A stretch of DNA of 64,000 bases. Source: Rhyzopertha dominica. Taxonomy: Eukaryota > Arthropoda > Insecta > Coleoptera > Bostrichidae. This document shows positions 11,901-23,589 of this stretch, piece after piece (the first letter of the stretch is position 1; every line of letters starts with the position of its first letter). Position numbers and translations under genes: made by a program. Location: positions 46,557,786-46,621,785 of the forward strand of contig QCXZ01000041.1 in the NCBI GenBank assembly GCA_025024175.1, written 5' to 3'. Below the pieces are notes generated by a model that saw nothing but the letters and a program-made list of their open reading frames with translations, did not search any database and was not told where the DNA came from.

Positions 11901-13600
11901 CTGAAAAGAAGAATACAATTAGCAACGCATTCTTGAATGGCCGCAGCACTAAGTGGTTCATTCATTTTTCCACAATCGCGGGCACTGCCTTTATGCTCGT
12001 TTTAAGAGTGCTCGTTTTTTGTTACTTTCGATTGGTGCGGGCGAAAAAATAGGGACACTCTCCAGTGGACAGATCCGTATCTGAGATATTGAGTTACGAT
12101 CTTTCCGGAACGATCAAACAAGGTCGAGTCCTGTTATTGCCGAGCGGTTTGGAACATATGGCGCGAAATTTCGGAGCCGTCAGATTTTTGTTTCAGGAAA
12201 GTGTCCTGTGTCAACATCACGTCCGGACACGGAACTTTACGACGCTAACTGTGAATTTATGGATACTAAAGTTCAAGAAATCGTACTGCTTTAGCATATG
12301 CGCTCGCGTTTTATTGTACAGATTTGGCGACGGTGACAATAATACTTTATTGGAAAAAGTTTGCAAGTTTATAGTCAATTGTCATAAATTGGCTTTAAAA
12401 TTGATTCAGATGACCTGGTTAGAATTTTATTGCCAATAAACGTTATTGAATAAGTCTCGTTCAATTAAACAGCTACATGTTTATTTACTTACTTTCAAAT
12501 TTCTCTTTTATTCTCGCATTCGTAAGTGGTTTATATTGAGTGATAACGACATTACTTTATAACACACCTATGTTTTCAATACTATTTAATCAAACATTGG
12601 TACTTAACTCCAAAGTGTTCAGATTGTTATTTTGATCAACATTTCTATAGACATGACTTTCTTTTCTTGCCTACATATAAAATTTGTTATTAGAATATAA
12701 CTAAAATTTAAAAGAAAACGCTTAGGCTTTAAAATAAGTAAGTAATCATTTTTTTCAAAAATTCTTCTACTTAGCTAGTTTTTTTATGATGTTTTTGTGC
12801 TAAATCAAAATATACATTTTTTTCAAGAGGTTTCGTCTATTTCGAAAAATGCAGAAGAAGAAAAAACAGAAGACGAAGCTGGTTCTTCCCAACAGCATCA
12901 ATAAATGAAATCAGCAAACATTAACAACGATCGATCAGTTAAGTAGATTACTTGCTTTACCTCAATAAACGTGTACATCGAAGTTAATAAAACAATTATT
13001 TTTTGGAGTTTTTATTTCTTTGCTACTAACTATATAATTTCAGTAAGATATTTCTAATAAAATTATTAACTATATTATGACGGCGAAGTAATAAAGTCAA
13101 TTACCTACCGTCACAAAACTAAACTAGTATAAAATTTGCCAAATGATTCGCTTGCGGCAAGCAAATGCGACGACTAGCATTCAGGGAGAGTGGGGAGGTT
13201 CCACTTATTAGTTATTAATTAAATTAAGGCGCCACCAAAATTCTAACACGAAAGTGTCGAAGCAAAGATCAGCCGCCCTGTAAATTTTGGAAACAACCTG
13301 AATAAATCGCATTCACTGAAAAGCAAAAATCAAATCATAAGTAAAAGACAACTGGTTGATTGCTATGACATTCAATAATTATTACAAATTCAACGGCATG
13401 AATATATCAACGCATTCATGTACTTCAAAAATGTGTAAAGTCAAATAATTAATGATGTTCCCCCGTATAGAGCTCTATGCTGGTTCACACAACATCCATA
13501 TTAAATACGAACAGATGCAAATGTAAATTAATGACAACACATATAGTAAATAATGTAAACACGCATTAAAAATTCGTGGCGGATTACTTGAGTAGATGAT
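11901..13600. other. Intron with one unassigned open frame
   Basis: A 124-codon plus-strand frame at 12065-12439 begins in a less AT-rich patch, with phrases such as SYDLSGTIKQGRVLLLPSGL. It has no family resemblance or splice context that I can name, and may be chance or an old relic. The rest is AT-rich intron. Confidence 0.35.
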
Positions 13601-14500
13601 CTGATATCGGCGTTAAGAGTTAAAGAATGAGCAATAGCAGATTATTGAAAAGCACAATTAAATTAGCAGTTCTGAACGCATATCAGTTCATCCCATGCAA
13701 AAGAAATAGTTTGCTTAGCTGTAAGAAGCGTCCTCGAGCGTCGAGATGCAGGTGTCGGCGTTGGACGGCACGTTCAGCGGGTTTACTATCGGAAGCGTCA
13801 ATTTCGCAAGCCCTTGCAGGGTTTTCTCCAACACAGATCTATGCAGTAACCATGAAAAGCAACACTGCTGATGGTGGTTAGAAGCAGTCGGCAACAACCG
13901 GTGGTATTTAAGAGCTAGGAAAATCCCTTCTGCGCTCCTTAAAACGCTTGGAAAATCCCTGCCAACGAAACCCTACAATGCCAAATGTACCCTATTACTT
14001 CACTATTGAATATCTAAAGCTGTCACGTTACCTCTACAGGAGGGTTCTGCTTATAAACAGCAAGCAGTGACTATGATGGTCAGCCAATTAATTCACTGAG
14101 TTTCTCAGCTCCGCAGCCAATTCAATCCCACAATATGGATACTGAGCTCAAGCCACTAATACAGCAGGCACAATATACTCAGTTTAATAACTATTAGCAC
14201 TGAACTAATCCCCTTACTCGACGAGGGTAAGTATAAAAGAACTTTAATCACAGTGCTAACACTGGCTACGAATGAGGTGTAAATAATGCTCTCGAAAACG
14301 GGAAATTTGCTTCTGCCACACAGGTGCGACAGCAGAAAAACTCTCCAAAGAAAAACGGCGCGATAAGAACAACTGCGGCAAAGAGCATTTAAAATACGGG
14401 TAAATGCGATATACAAGGGACGTTAAAGAAGTCGCAAAACTAACTATTACAACATTGGATAATAGCACCGATTAAATAAAACGCAAAGACGAAGGACCAT
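13601..14500. other. Intron with GC-richer patch, unassigned
   Basis: A moderately GC-rich patch at 13720-13860 is open on both strands (84 codons plus, 60 codons minus). Minus-strand frames at 14156-14468 are also short. Nothing here resembles a known family. Confidence 0.3.
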
Positions 14501-16814
14501 GTATAGTATATCATATTTTATATTTAAACAACATATCTAGTTGGCATAAAAAATGTATGAATCAGTCAATCGTTTTTGAGTTTTATTTAATCTGAGCCAT
14601 CATCCATACATGAAACACATGTAAATATTAACCAGTTAAAAGTTGCATGTCATAATTCTAAATTAGCAAAGTTCATCACTATTGGTTGAATCAGAAGACG
14701 TTAGAAATCAATTAAACTACATGATGTTTGCATCTCGGTATGACCACTTTCCTTTGGCATTTTAAGACTGTACCACTTTTGTCTGAAATAACAAGGCAGA
14801 AAAAACAGATCTCCAAATCCTTATTAGGCAGGCAGTGGCCCACAAGGAATCCCAATTTGGTGTTGCATAACTATTGGGTACGAAACTGTGTAATTTATAA
14901 ACTGAATTATATACTCACGATAATGAGTTGTAGAATTGTGAATAATAGAAGTATCTTAAGGAGTCACTAAATAATGATAATACATATAACTTATCACTTC
15001 TTATTTCTAACGTTCTTAATGTTGTAAGGATTTATGTGTTTGAATGTTTGTTATGTTATCACTGCTATGGCAATTGGATGTATGTTGCAAAATAAAATTA
15101 TATTGAAGTAAACGTATGTTACAAAAATCAACAATAATATTTATATCAAAGACACGAATCTCTCTTTCACAAATTTGATTTTTATATGTAGGTTTAAATT
15201 ATTTAATTAATTTTGTTAATTATATGACTTAATGTCATTGTGGCAAAGGTGAGTTTTTATTATTAAAAATGCCTGTTAATGGTGACAAACAATTCTTCCA
15301 TTTTTTCAAAAAGTGGGAGTTTTTGTCTCTTTTGATATAATACGCCTCATATAGTATTTCTAATAAATTAAAATTAATTAAATTAAATTAAAAAGCCAAC
15401 TGTTACATGTTTTTCTTAAAATTTTTCAATTTTAAGAATTACTTACTTCCTAAATACAACCATAGAATGAGGAATGCTTCATTTATAAGATCCAGTATCA
15501 ATACTGTAGAATTAAGCATCTTTCATCATTTTGTCTTTGGTTGTAAAGAGTTGTTCTTCAAAATACGATATGAAAGTTTGGTTCAAGATTTCAGACAAAG
15601 ATACTACAGTTTTTTCTCTGTTTCACAGGGGGAAGTTATTTATTATACTTTTGAGAATTGCTAAGGGGATAGAACATACAAAATTAGACACACCAAAGGA
15701 TACAAAAGAGCGTTACTTGGTACTGATAATTCTTTTACGTTGTTTGCAGAACCTACGGAATTCTTCATGCCGCATTTGGATTGGCATTAAATCGATAGTT
15801 TTAAAATGTTTGCAAATTTGCATAAATTATAGGAATAAGCATTAGCATAAGAAACCATCGGTCCCAAAGATATTACATTTTTGTGAAACTTTTGGCAGGC
15901 TGTACAGAATTTGAGATCGTGGATTCATTTTTCTTAATTTGTACTTTTCCTCGTTTGACATCAAGTATCTTGTTAAAGTGTAGTCTTTTTGAAAATAGCC
16001 TTTTGAAGTAACTGTGATATTGCCTTTATTACCCTTCAAATATTTAGTTAGTTACCTACACATTTCTGTTGTATGCCAATATTATTAATTTACATAATTT
16101 CTACTTGTGATCCCTTATCTGAATGGCGGTTGTGTATCTATTTATTTGATATTATATTTGAAACAAATAAATTCAAACAATCACATTTTTTCCAATCTAC
16201 CTAACTAATTCAGAACGTTTCACAATAAGGGTGGCTTTAAAACTATTCAATTTCTTTAATAAATATGGTTTATTTGACCTCTATAACAGTTAAAATCAAT
16301 TTTAATTTATTAATATTAACAAATAAAACAGTTTTACAGTTATATAGTTTTATGGCATCTTAAGTGTCACTTTAGTTAAAGAATCCTTTGCTTCTGGATA
16401 GAGATTTCTTGTTTTATTTAATCGGGTTGAAAATGTCTTTATCAGTACTAAATTGGTGTATGTCGTACTCTTTCTTTTATGTGCTAACATAATCTTGATG
16501 CCTTTAGCGCCGCTTACATCTTCAACATGGTAAAAATAGTAAAAACATAAGTATAAAACTTATGGTCTTTTCATGTTTTATTATTGTAATAAAGGTTAAC
16601 CTTATGTTTTATCGTATGATTGAAGGTGTTATACCAGTTCTTCAAACTGAATTACTTGATTTCAGGGTAAATCAATAAAAGAATACTCTTTTTGCCAACG
16701 TCTTCCAAATCTTTTTCAGGACTTCCAAAATTTGTTAAGTTTTTTAACATTTACTTTATCATTTATAATTTACAAATCTGTTCTGTGATTCAAATTAATT
16801 TCAAAATTCCAAAC
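14501..16814. other. AT-rich intron, nothing recognised
   Basis: Long AT-rich stretch. The frames at 15407-15845 and 16692-16970 have the low-complexity residue content expected of non-coding AT-rich DNA. Confidence 0.45.
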
Positions 16815-17765
16815 CAAAATTACCACTTAATTAAACTTAAAAATACAAGTTATAAGCCACAGCATTATGCGGCAGCTGGCCAAACACTACCAATCAGCAT
16901 TAAATTGATGGTCTTTTTATCTCTAACAATTTTTATACATACATCTAATTTTATTCTAATTTTTGCATAATTTTAAAACCACCATTTGTTATTGTTTTCA
17001 AGTTACAAAAATCCTTTCATATTCATCTTGCTGGCTGTCATTGATTTGCAAAATATGGCTCAATATCGCCATAACCTATATTGAAATCTGCAGGGATTAG
17101 CAATTAAACGCACAGTATAAATTATTACAAATATAGGTCCTCCTTTATGATCAATTAATCTTATTACGGTAATGTAAGTTATAATTCGATTATTACTTCT
17201 GCGGCAATTTTTATGTGACAAAAAGTAATTTATGTTTTTAACTTTAATCAATATATGCATAGTTTATGTGCTTAAAGCGCCTAATATCGTCATCTGATAC
17301 TGAATATGAGCACTGCGATGATACTCCATTAACTTGGACATTAGCAAATTTTTGATTAAAAACCGTGATCGCATTGATCTGATATTTTAAATAGATCAAA
17401 TTTGAGTACTTTTTTTGCTCTTTGGGTAAAATAATAACCAAGGCATAAATCGAAAATAGTGCTTTTGAGTCGATTATATCAATACTAGATAATAACCAGA
17501 CACCGCAACACATCAGTAAAATGATACCACATTACATCTCAGTGTTCGACGACGATTTTGTACATATTACGAGTAGGTACTGTGTAAAATCAGAATTAGA
17601 TAGTTGCATAAAATTATGCAAGACATGCTTTGTTATGAACACAGTACAGAATATACCATCTTTTATTTAGACTGAGCCTTTGGGTTTACTTGATTATCAC
17701 ATTTTTTATTTAGCTACTATTTATTTTAAGTTAAGCCAACCTCCATAGTCCGCCAGTGCATTGCT
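16815..17765 (+). repeat. Dispersed repeat, inverted partner at 59415-60095
   Basis: Blocks such as GGCAGCTGGCCAAACA, the stretch around CACTGCGATG and GTTAAGCCAACC...GTCCGCCAGTGCA reappear in reverse complement, with substitutions and small gaps, at 59415-60095. There the copy sits inside a hAT-like element with 8-bp target duplications, so this is probably the core of another, more decayed copy. At its right end an interspersed repeat (17766-18121) has inserted within the run after GCTTCC. Confidence 0.6.
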
Positions 17766-18121
17766 TCCAAAAAAACCGCTGCAAATTGAATCAATACTTC
17801 CACATTCAATTGTCAAAATGACATTTACGTTTTTATTTTTTATACTATACGATTAGTAATCAGTTTTTGAGCATTTTTTTCTCTCTACACATTTCTTTCT
17901 AAGATATTAGCAAAAATATATAAATTTTAAAATCGTTTTTTTCCAAATAACTCGATAATTATTAACTTAACAAAAAAATTACAAGAACACTTTCTGATCA
18001 GAAATGTGATTTTCTATATAATACCAAATTAAAAAAAAAATCGTACGAGCAGGGTCCAAAATAGGTTTTTTGGAAATATTTCGAAAATGACAAAATTTTG
18101 GATAAATTTTCTAAGACACTA
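17766..18121 (-). repeat. Interspersed repeat (family A), truncated, minus orientation
   Basis: This is the reverse complement of the distal part of the repeat seen at 22334-23545 and 50804-51690. It runs from AAAACCGCTGCAAATTGAAT to the TTCTAAGACACT region. It is cut off by the Penelope pair that starts at 18122. Confidence 0.75.
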
Positions 18122-18707
18122 TACGAGGGTGAATGCTTTCAGCGTCCATAAATATAAGATAATATTTTGTCGGATAGATCGCTGTCTCTTGAAAACACTG
18201 ACAAAAAGTTAATAGGCTGACGTTTCGATTACACCTGTAATCTTTGTCAAAGACGAAGAACCTCAAAATTTGCCTGACACAAGTTCAAACAAAATTTTGA
18301 AAGTAAATAAACACATCACCAAGGATGCGAGACGTCATAGAAACAACGTGCCAAGCTGATAAAAAAGGAACCTAACGATGAAAAAGGAACTACCTACCTA
18401 CTAGATATACACGAACTACTTGATAAAAGATAACTACAAAATAGCCTTCCAAATGTCACCTAACTCATAATTTCCACAATCCCTATTAAAATTATTAGTA
18501 TTCCTACAAATTTCTATAGCTTCTTTTATTAGACGTTTGTGATAATATTTTTCTCTATGTAAAATTTTTGTTTTATCAAAATCAATCATGTGTTTAGTCA
18601 AATATGAGTGTTCAGCTACGGAAGATTTATCTATCTGTTGCAACCTAGTAGCACGTATGTGTTCTTTCAAACGCGTACCTACTTTTCTTTTAGTTTGACC
18701 TATGTAT
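18122..18707 (-). pseudogene. Penelope-like element, GIY-YIG end and 3' region, truncated
   Basis: On the minus strand the copy begins at YIGQTKRKVGTRLKEHIRAT, continues SSVAEHSYLTKHMIDF and RLIKEAIEICRNTNNFNRDC, and ends GDIWKAIL. This is the C-terminal half of the GIY-YIG endonuclease that Penelope-like elements fuse to their reverse transcriptase. The 3' untranslated region has the hammerhead-like motif and ends in the TTCACCCTCGTA terminus (here at 18122). It lacks the RT and the first part of the nuclease. It abuts the plus-strand copy head to head at about 18707. Confidence 0.85.
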
Positions 18708-19275
18708 CTCATCACCCCCCTTCTCAAAAGAATAGTCTTATTAGGACGTTATTTGTTAGAGCACAAAGGATATCAGATGAAAGTTNTGTACAAAAAGAAA
18801 TATATTATCTTAAATCAGCACTAGTGAGAAATGGTTATAGTAGTAAGAATATTTTGTCAGTTTTTAATAAAAGTGCTCATCCAAATCAAGTAAATTCTCA
18901 GCCACGACAAAGCAAATTGAAGTTGAGTTTGCCTTATGTACAAGGCCTTTCGGAAAATTAAAGAGGATGCTTAGAAAACACGATATTTTAGTTGTTGATA
19001 GTACATATAATAATTTAGATAAAATTTTAAGTTCTACTAAAGATAAAGTACATTTAGAAAGTGAAGGTGTTTACAAAATTACTTGTTCTTGCGGAAAGTG
19101 TTACATAGGTCAAACTAAAAGAAAAGTAGGTACGCGTTTGAAAGAACACATACGTGCTACTAGGTTGCAACAGATAGATAAATTTTCCGTAGCTGAACAC
19201 TCATATATGACTAAACACATGATTGATTTTGATAAAACAAAAATTTTACATAGAGAAAAATATTATCACAAACAT

Positions 19276-19375
19276 GTATGATATTTTTAATGGGTTAATA
19301 TGCCTGTATAACCCATTAAAAATATCATACATGTTCATAAGAACTCAATTCAGGCAGTAATTAACTTTCACTGTA
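19276..19375. mobile_element. 100-bp hairpin insertion with 15-bp direct repeats
   Basis: TATTATCACAAACAT occurs at 19261-19275 and again at 19376-19390. The other Penelope copy (18122-18707) has only one copy and no insert, so the 100 bp between are an insertion. Bases 19273-19333 form a perfect hairpin: 24-nt arms (CATGTATGATATTTTTAATG then GGTT) and a 13-nt loop. The origin is unknown. Confidence 0.75.
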
Positions 19376-19668
19376 TATTATCACAAACATCTAATAAAAG
19401 AAGCTATAGAAATTTGTAGGAATACTAATAATGTTAATAGGGATTGTGGAAATTATGAGTTAGGTGACATTTGGAAGGCTATTTTGTAGTTATCTTTTAT
19501 CAAGTAGTTCGTGTATATCTAGTAGGTAGGTAGTTCCTTTTTCATCATTAGGTTCCTTTTTTATCAGGTTGGCACGTTGTTTCTATGACGTCTCGCATCC
19601 TTGGTGATTTGTTTATTTACTTTCAAAATTTTGTTTGAACTTGTGTCAGGCAAATTTTGAGGTTCTTC

Positions 19669-19708
19669 GTCTTTGACAAAGATTACAGGTGTAATCGAAA
19701 CGTCAGAC
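19669..19708 (+). ncRNA. Hammerhead-ribozyme-like motif of Penelope element (degenerate)
   Basis: The order is GTCT, TTGACAA, A, hairpin GATTAC-AGGT-GTAATC, GAAACGTC, AGAC. The GTCT and AGAC segments pair as stem I, and the hairpin is a perfect stem II. GAAAC-GTC matches the 3' half of the hammerhead core. The 5' core TTGACAA differs from CUGANGA at two positions, so activity is doubtful. Penelope-like elements are known to carry minimal hammerheads at this place. Confidence 0.55.
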
Positions 19709-19801
19709 TATTAACTTTTTGTCAGTGTTTTCAAGAGACAGCGATCTATCCGACAAAATATTATCTTATATTTATGGACGCTGAAAGCATTCACCCTCGT
19801 A

Positions 19802-20413
19802 GATTTTTATAATATGTTATAGATGATAAATTTTTATAATATGTTAAGTTTATGGTTTTATCTTGTGTTTTTTCATGGCATTAGTAGGTTGGTCGTAGTG
19901 TATGTGAATACAATGAGACTATACAAGGCCTCTGATCAGGATGTTTCAGTAATGTACGAGAAATAGTTCTTCCAGTGAATCTACCTCCTAAAGCATATAA
20001 ATTTTTCTGATCAGATATGCATGAGAAGTTTACAAACATCTAGTTGATGGGTACAGGTCTTTTCAAGGTCTGCCGTTATTAAAACCCGAAGACAACCCTC
20101 GCGGCGAACAATGTAATAACGCACGTCCCATCTAGATTGCTCCTACCGCCATCGCCGCCGCTAAGCATCGCGTCAACTCCCGGAGCGAGGAAACGGCAAA
20201 AATGACAAAAACCGTCCGCGACCATTAAGTGATTTTTATTCGCATAAGCACCTGATCCTTCCTGCCTCCGCAGACAGCAGCTGTAAACACGATGCATAAA
20301 GGCAATTACCCACCCGACATTCTCGACATGACTGAGGCAGCGGTAATTGAGAAGATTGCATCTCGAAAGCTAAAAACCGGCTAATTGCAGCCGTGGGTAA
20401 AACTCATACTTAC
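19802..20413. other. Intron, 3' side of PDZ1 second exon
   Basis: A GC-richer patch at 20080-20400 next to the exon, with CpG-rich words, has no domain-bearing frame. It may be conserved intronic sequence or an old element. Confidence 0.4.
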
Positions 20414-20522
20414 TTCTGACTTTCAAGGTGACATGCGTGTGGTTGGACACCAACTGGAGCACCTCCCTGTGGACGGCGTCCTCCACGGTGTAGCCGTTGA
20501 TGCGGACTATCTGGTCGCCCAC
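20414..20522 (-). CDS. USH1C: Harmonin-like gene, exon with C-terminal half of PDZ1
   Basis: The acceptor is a pyrimidine tract ending ctcttctttgcag (AG at 20524-20523), and the donor is GTAAGT at 20413-20408. The 109-nt exon starts in phase 0 and encodes VGDQIVRINGY, then TVEDAVHREVLQLV, then HVTLKVR. These are the core strand, the helix that lines the peptide groove (with the usual His at its start, in AVHRE), and the last strand of a PDZ domain. It ends one base into the next codon (A), which the microexon at 11876-11900 completes. Codon use is far more GC-rich than the surrounding intron. The longest open frame over this stretch on the same strand is a different one and is a shadow. Confidence 0.9.
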
Positions 20523-20664
20523 CTGCAAAGAAGAGAGTTTTTTGAGAAAAACGGCTATCTCGGAATTTCCGGTGTGCTAATTGCTTTTCATTTAACAGTA
20601 ATGGTCTCCACAAGGATCGGTTCGGTCGCCTATTTTTTTTTCAACCTTTACATAAACTACTTTT

Positions 20665-22333
20665 AACTTGAAAACAAAAATCTATCCAACGTCTGTCTCC
20701 TTGAATCACTTTACTGAAAATGAAATTTTAAATGCACTAAAGGACTCTAAAGATTCAATAACTGCTGGTGTAGATGGAATACCTAGTTTTCTTTTAAAAG
20801 ACTGCCTCAATTTTTACAACTCCTCTGTATTATATTTTCAACCTTATAATTCAAACATCAAAATTTCCAGAGCTCTGGAACCTACGTATGTCCTATATTA
20901 AAAATAGGTAACATCAATAATATTGAAAACTATCGGCCAATCTCACTCATCTGTAACTTTGCCAGAGTCTTCGAATCTTTAATGCATAAGAACATCGTCA
21001 AATGTATTAATAATTTTATATCACCATTTCAGCATGGCTTTATGCCCAAGAGGTCCACTGTGACCAACTTGGCCTGCGTCAGCCAATTTGTTTCTGAAGC
21101 ACTTGACTCTCAAGGTCAAGTTGACGTCATGTTTACTGATTTTCGAAAGGCGTTTGATCGAATTGAGCATTACATTCTCCTAGCTAAATTGGAAGGGTTT
21201 GGTTGCACTCCTGCACTTATTCAACTGATTAAATCATATCTTATTGGGAGAGAAAATAGGGTTCGCTATGCTTACTTTGTCTCTAACTTATTTTTGCCAA
21301 ACTCTGGTGTTCCTCAAGGATCCAATTTAGGTCCCCTTTTGTTTCTTCTATTTATCAACGACCTACCAGACACATTAAATTGTTATAAATTATTGTTTGC
21401 AGACGACCTTAAATTATTCACTAACATTTCTTCTTCAGATAACTGTTTGATCCTTCAAAACGACTTAAATTCTTTAACAACGTGGTGCGATCTGAATAGA
21501 TTAGATTTAAATATTCCAAAATGCAATGTGTTTTCGTTCTCTCGTAGACATAATATATTACTTTATCAATATCAATCAATAATGAAGTCCTAAATAGAAT
21601 CAATAAGTTTAAGGATCTCGGGGTCGTGTTTGATCGAAAGTTTGCGTTTAACGACCATATCTTAGATATAATTGAAAAATCATATAATTCTTATGGTTTC
21701 ATTTATAGAAACTGTAAGGAATTCACTAATTTACGCACTTTACAATTATTATATTGTTCTCTTATTCGTACTAGGTTAGAATACGCGGCGTTAATATCGT
21801 TTCCTATTTATAGATGTTATATAGATCAACTCGAATAGGTACAAAGAAAATTTCTTAAATTTATGTCATTTTTAAAAGATAGTTTTTATCCGCCAGGAGG
21901 TAGTGATCACCAATTTTTTTAAGGAGGTTTAATTTTGCTTCACTGGAAACTCGCCGTACTTGTATTATTGTCGCATTTCTTTATAATCTAGTAACCATAA
22001 TTTAGATTGTAGTTGGTTGCTTGAGAAGATTAACTATGCTGTGCCCCGTGTCAGTTCTACTCCTATTTCACTGGTCGATCGAATGTGTTTCTAAGATCGC
22101 CAATAGTGCTTGTGTGCCGCCATTTTAACTTTATTTGTAGTTCTTGGGATATACACTATAACTCTAAATCCTTTATTCTAAACCAAATTGTTAAATATGT
22201 TACTTCTTAGTACGTTTTCAGTTACCCTGTATATTACGCTTATTTTGTTGGGTTAAGGTATTATTAATATTCCAATATGTATTTATTTAGTTTATTTGAC
22301 CTTATAACAATGTGTTACACTTCATGTTATTTT
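20665..22333 (+). pseudogene. Jockey/CR1-type LINE, reverse transcriptase, 5'-truncated
   Basis: The translation follows RT order: DSITAGVDGIPSFLLKDC, then after a frameshift near 20890 ENYRPISLICNFARVFE, QHGFMPKRSTVTNL, DVMFTDFRKAFDRIEH, GVPQGSNLGPLLFLLFINDL and the catalytic FADDLKLF. The thumb region follows (FKDLGVVFDRKFAFNDHI, RTRLEYAALISFPIY). The catalytic FADD is intact, but at least two frameshifts and a stop near 21592 disable the ORF. The 3' end matches the copy at 38690-40281 up to ATGTTATTTT, where a family-A repeat begins. It lies about 140 bp upstream, in gene sense, of the acceptor of the 20414-20522 exon. Confidence 0.85.
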
Positions 22334-23545
22334 ACTTCCACATCCAACGGATGGGAAGTATTGTATCGCGAAAAAAATTTTCAAAATTTTTTATTTGCTC
22401 ATTCGCCTTAANATGGTCGAAAANGCAAAAAAAACAAAATTTGAGCAAAAAAATTTCTTGTCTACGAGGGTGAATGCTTTCAGCGTCCATAATATAACAA
22501 GATAATATTTTGTCGGATAGATCGCTGTCTCTTGAAAAACACTGACAAACAATTAATAGTCTGACGTTTCAATTACACCTGTAATCTTTGTCAAAGACGA
22601 AGAACCTCAAAATTTGCCTGACACAAGTTCAGGCAAATTTTGTGGTTCTTCGTCTTTGACAAAGATTACAGGTGTAATTGAAACGTCAGACTATTAATTT
22701 TTTGTCAGTGTTTTTCAAGAGACAGCGATCTATCCGACAAAATATTATTTTATTAAATTTCTTGTCTGTGTGTCTGTAAGTCTGTGTGTGTGGTCTTGTT
22801 TGTGGACACGATAACTGTCGAANGACTTAATATATGAACTTGAAATTTTGCAAACGTATAAATCTCAACTACCCAAAGCNACCTATTGTTTGTGGAGTAA
22901 GTAGGGTATCGAGAAGGGGGCGAAGTTGGGGGGTAACTACCCTTTTTGCAAATATTTATTTTTTTATATTTTTTTCGTTTCAGTATGTGATTAGTAGTAT
23001 AACTGCGAGTATTATTAGCTCTTATAAATTTTCAGTGCAGCAAACTGTTTATAAGATATTAGCAAAAAAGCGTCACTTAAAGAAAACGGTTTTTCTTAAA
23101 TATCTCCGAATTTATTTAATATATTCAAAAAAACGAAAAAGCCATCAGATAGGAAATAAAATTTCTCACAAAAAGTGTCTTAGAAAATTTATCCAAAATT
23201 TTGACATTTTCGAAATATTTCCAAAAAACCTATTTTGGACCCTGCTCGTAAGATTTTTTAAAATTTTGGTATTATATAGAAAATCACATTTCTGATCAGA
23301 AAGCGCTCTTGTAATTTTTTTGTTAAGTTAATAATTTTCGAATTATTTGGAAAAAACCGATTTTAAAAATGTATATATTTTTGCTAATATCACGAGAACT
23401 GTTTGTCTTAGAAAAAATGTGTAGAGAGAAAAAATGCTCAGAACCTGATTACTAATCGTATAGTATAAAAATAAAAACGNAAATGTCATTTTGACAATTG
23501 AATGTGGAAGTATTGATTCAATTTGCAGCGGTTTTTTCTAAAGCT
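22334..23545 (+). repeat. Interspersed repeat (family A), with nested Penelope palindrome
   Basis: It starts ACTTCCACATCCAACGGATG, with a subterminal hairpin (CTTCC-ATCC / GGAT-GGAAG), and ends near TTGCAGCGGTTTTTT. The body contains TCTGTGTGTCTG, GTAAGTAGGGTATCG and GGGGGTAACTACCCTTTTTG. Copies occur at 50804-51690 (+) and 17766-18121 (-, partial). It has no protein of its own; the long frames at 22834-23295 and in its partner are AT-rich artefacts. The block at 22464-22754 is a later insertion. The class is unknown. Confidence 0.75.
22464..22754. mobile_element. Palindromic mini Penelope derivative with 13-bp TSD
   Basis: This 291-bp insert is made only of Penelope 3' ends in inverted orientation. 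The left arm (22502-22619) is the minus-sense 3' region, an 11-nt spacer follows (22620-22630), and the right arm (22631-22748) is its reverse complement. The left end extends to the proper terminus ACGAGGGTGAATGC. AAATTTCTTGTCT flanks it at 22451-22463 and 22755-22767, a target-site duplication inside a family-A repeat. Each arm carries a hammerhead-like motif. Confidence 0.82.
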
Positions 23546-23589
23546 TGACGAAAATATCAATCAGCTCCTAATGAGTTTATGATTTTCCT

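Larger units (their letters stand above)
18708..19801 (+). pseudogene. Penelope-like element, RT tail plus GIY-YIG, truncated
   Basis: The copy starts within the RT-to-nuclease linker (HPPSQKNSLIRTLFVRAQRI) and runs through a frame break at 18960. It continues into RKHDILVVDSTYNNLDKIL and GVYKITCSCGKCYIGQTKRK, with the GVY and YIG halves of the GIY-YIG motif, the CSCG zinc-type pair, and the catalytic Arg in TRLKEH. A 100-bp insertion at 19276-19375 interrupts it. The 3' region has a hammerhead-like motif (19669-19708) and the terminus ACCCTCGTA at 19801. The same family recurs at 62410-64000. Confidence 0.87.

Noticed and set aside
12065..12439. 124-codon plus-strand frame as a gene
   Set aside because: No family resemblance, no start context or splice support, and it lies in an intron. 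Kept only as a note.
18608..18961. One 117-codon protein across the Penelope junction
   Set aside because: Its first part is antisense of the minus copy. The real Penelope reading starts after the junction at about 18708.
20410..20613. Minus-strand open frame covering the second PDZ1 exon
   Set aside because: The true frame is VGDQIVRING, in phase with the preceding exon. The longer frame is a by-product of GC-rich codons.
22834..23295. 153-codon frame inside the family-A repeat
   Set aside because: Lys/Ile/Phe-rich content from AT-rich DNA. The other copy at 50.8 kb does not preserve the frame.
22334..23545. Family-A repeat as a Helitron
   Set aside because: A hairpin near one end is suggestive, but there is no 5' TC, no CTRR terminus and no A/T insertion site that I could demonstrate.
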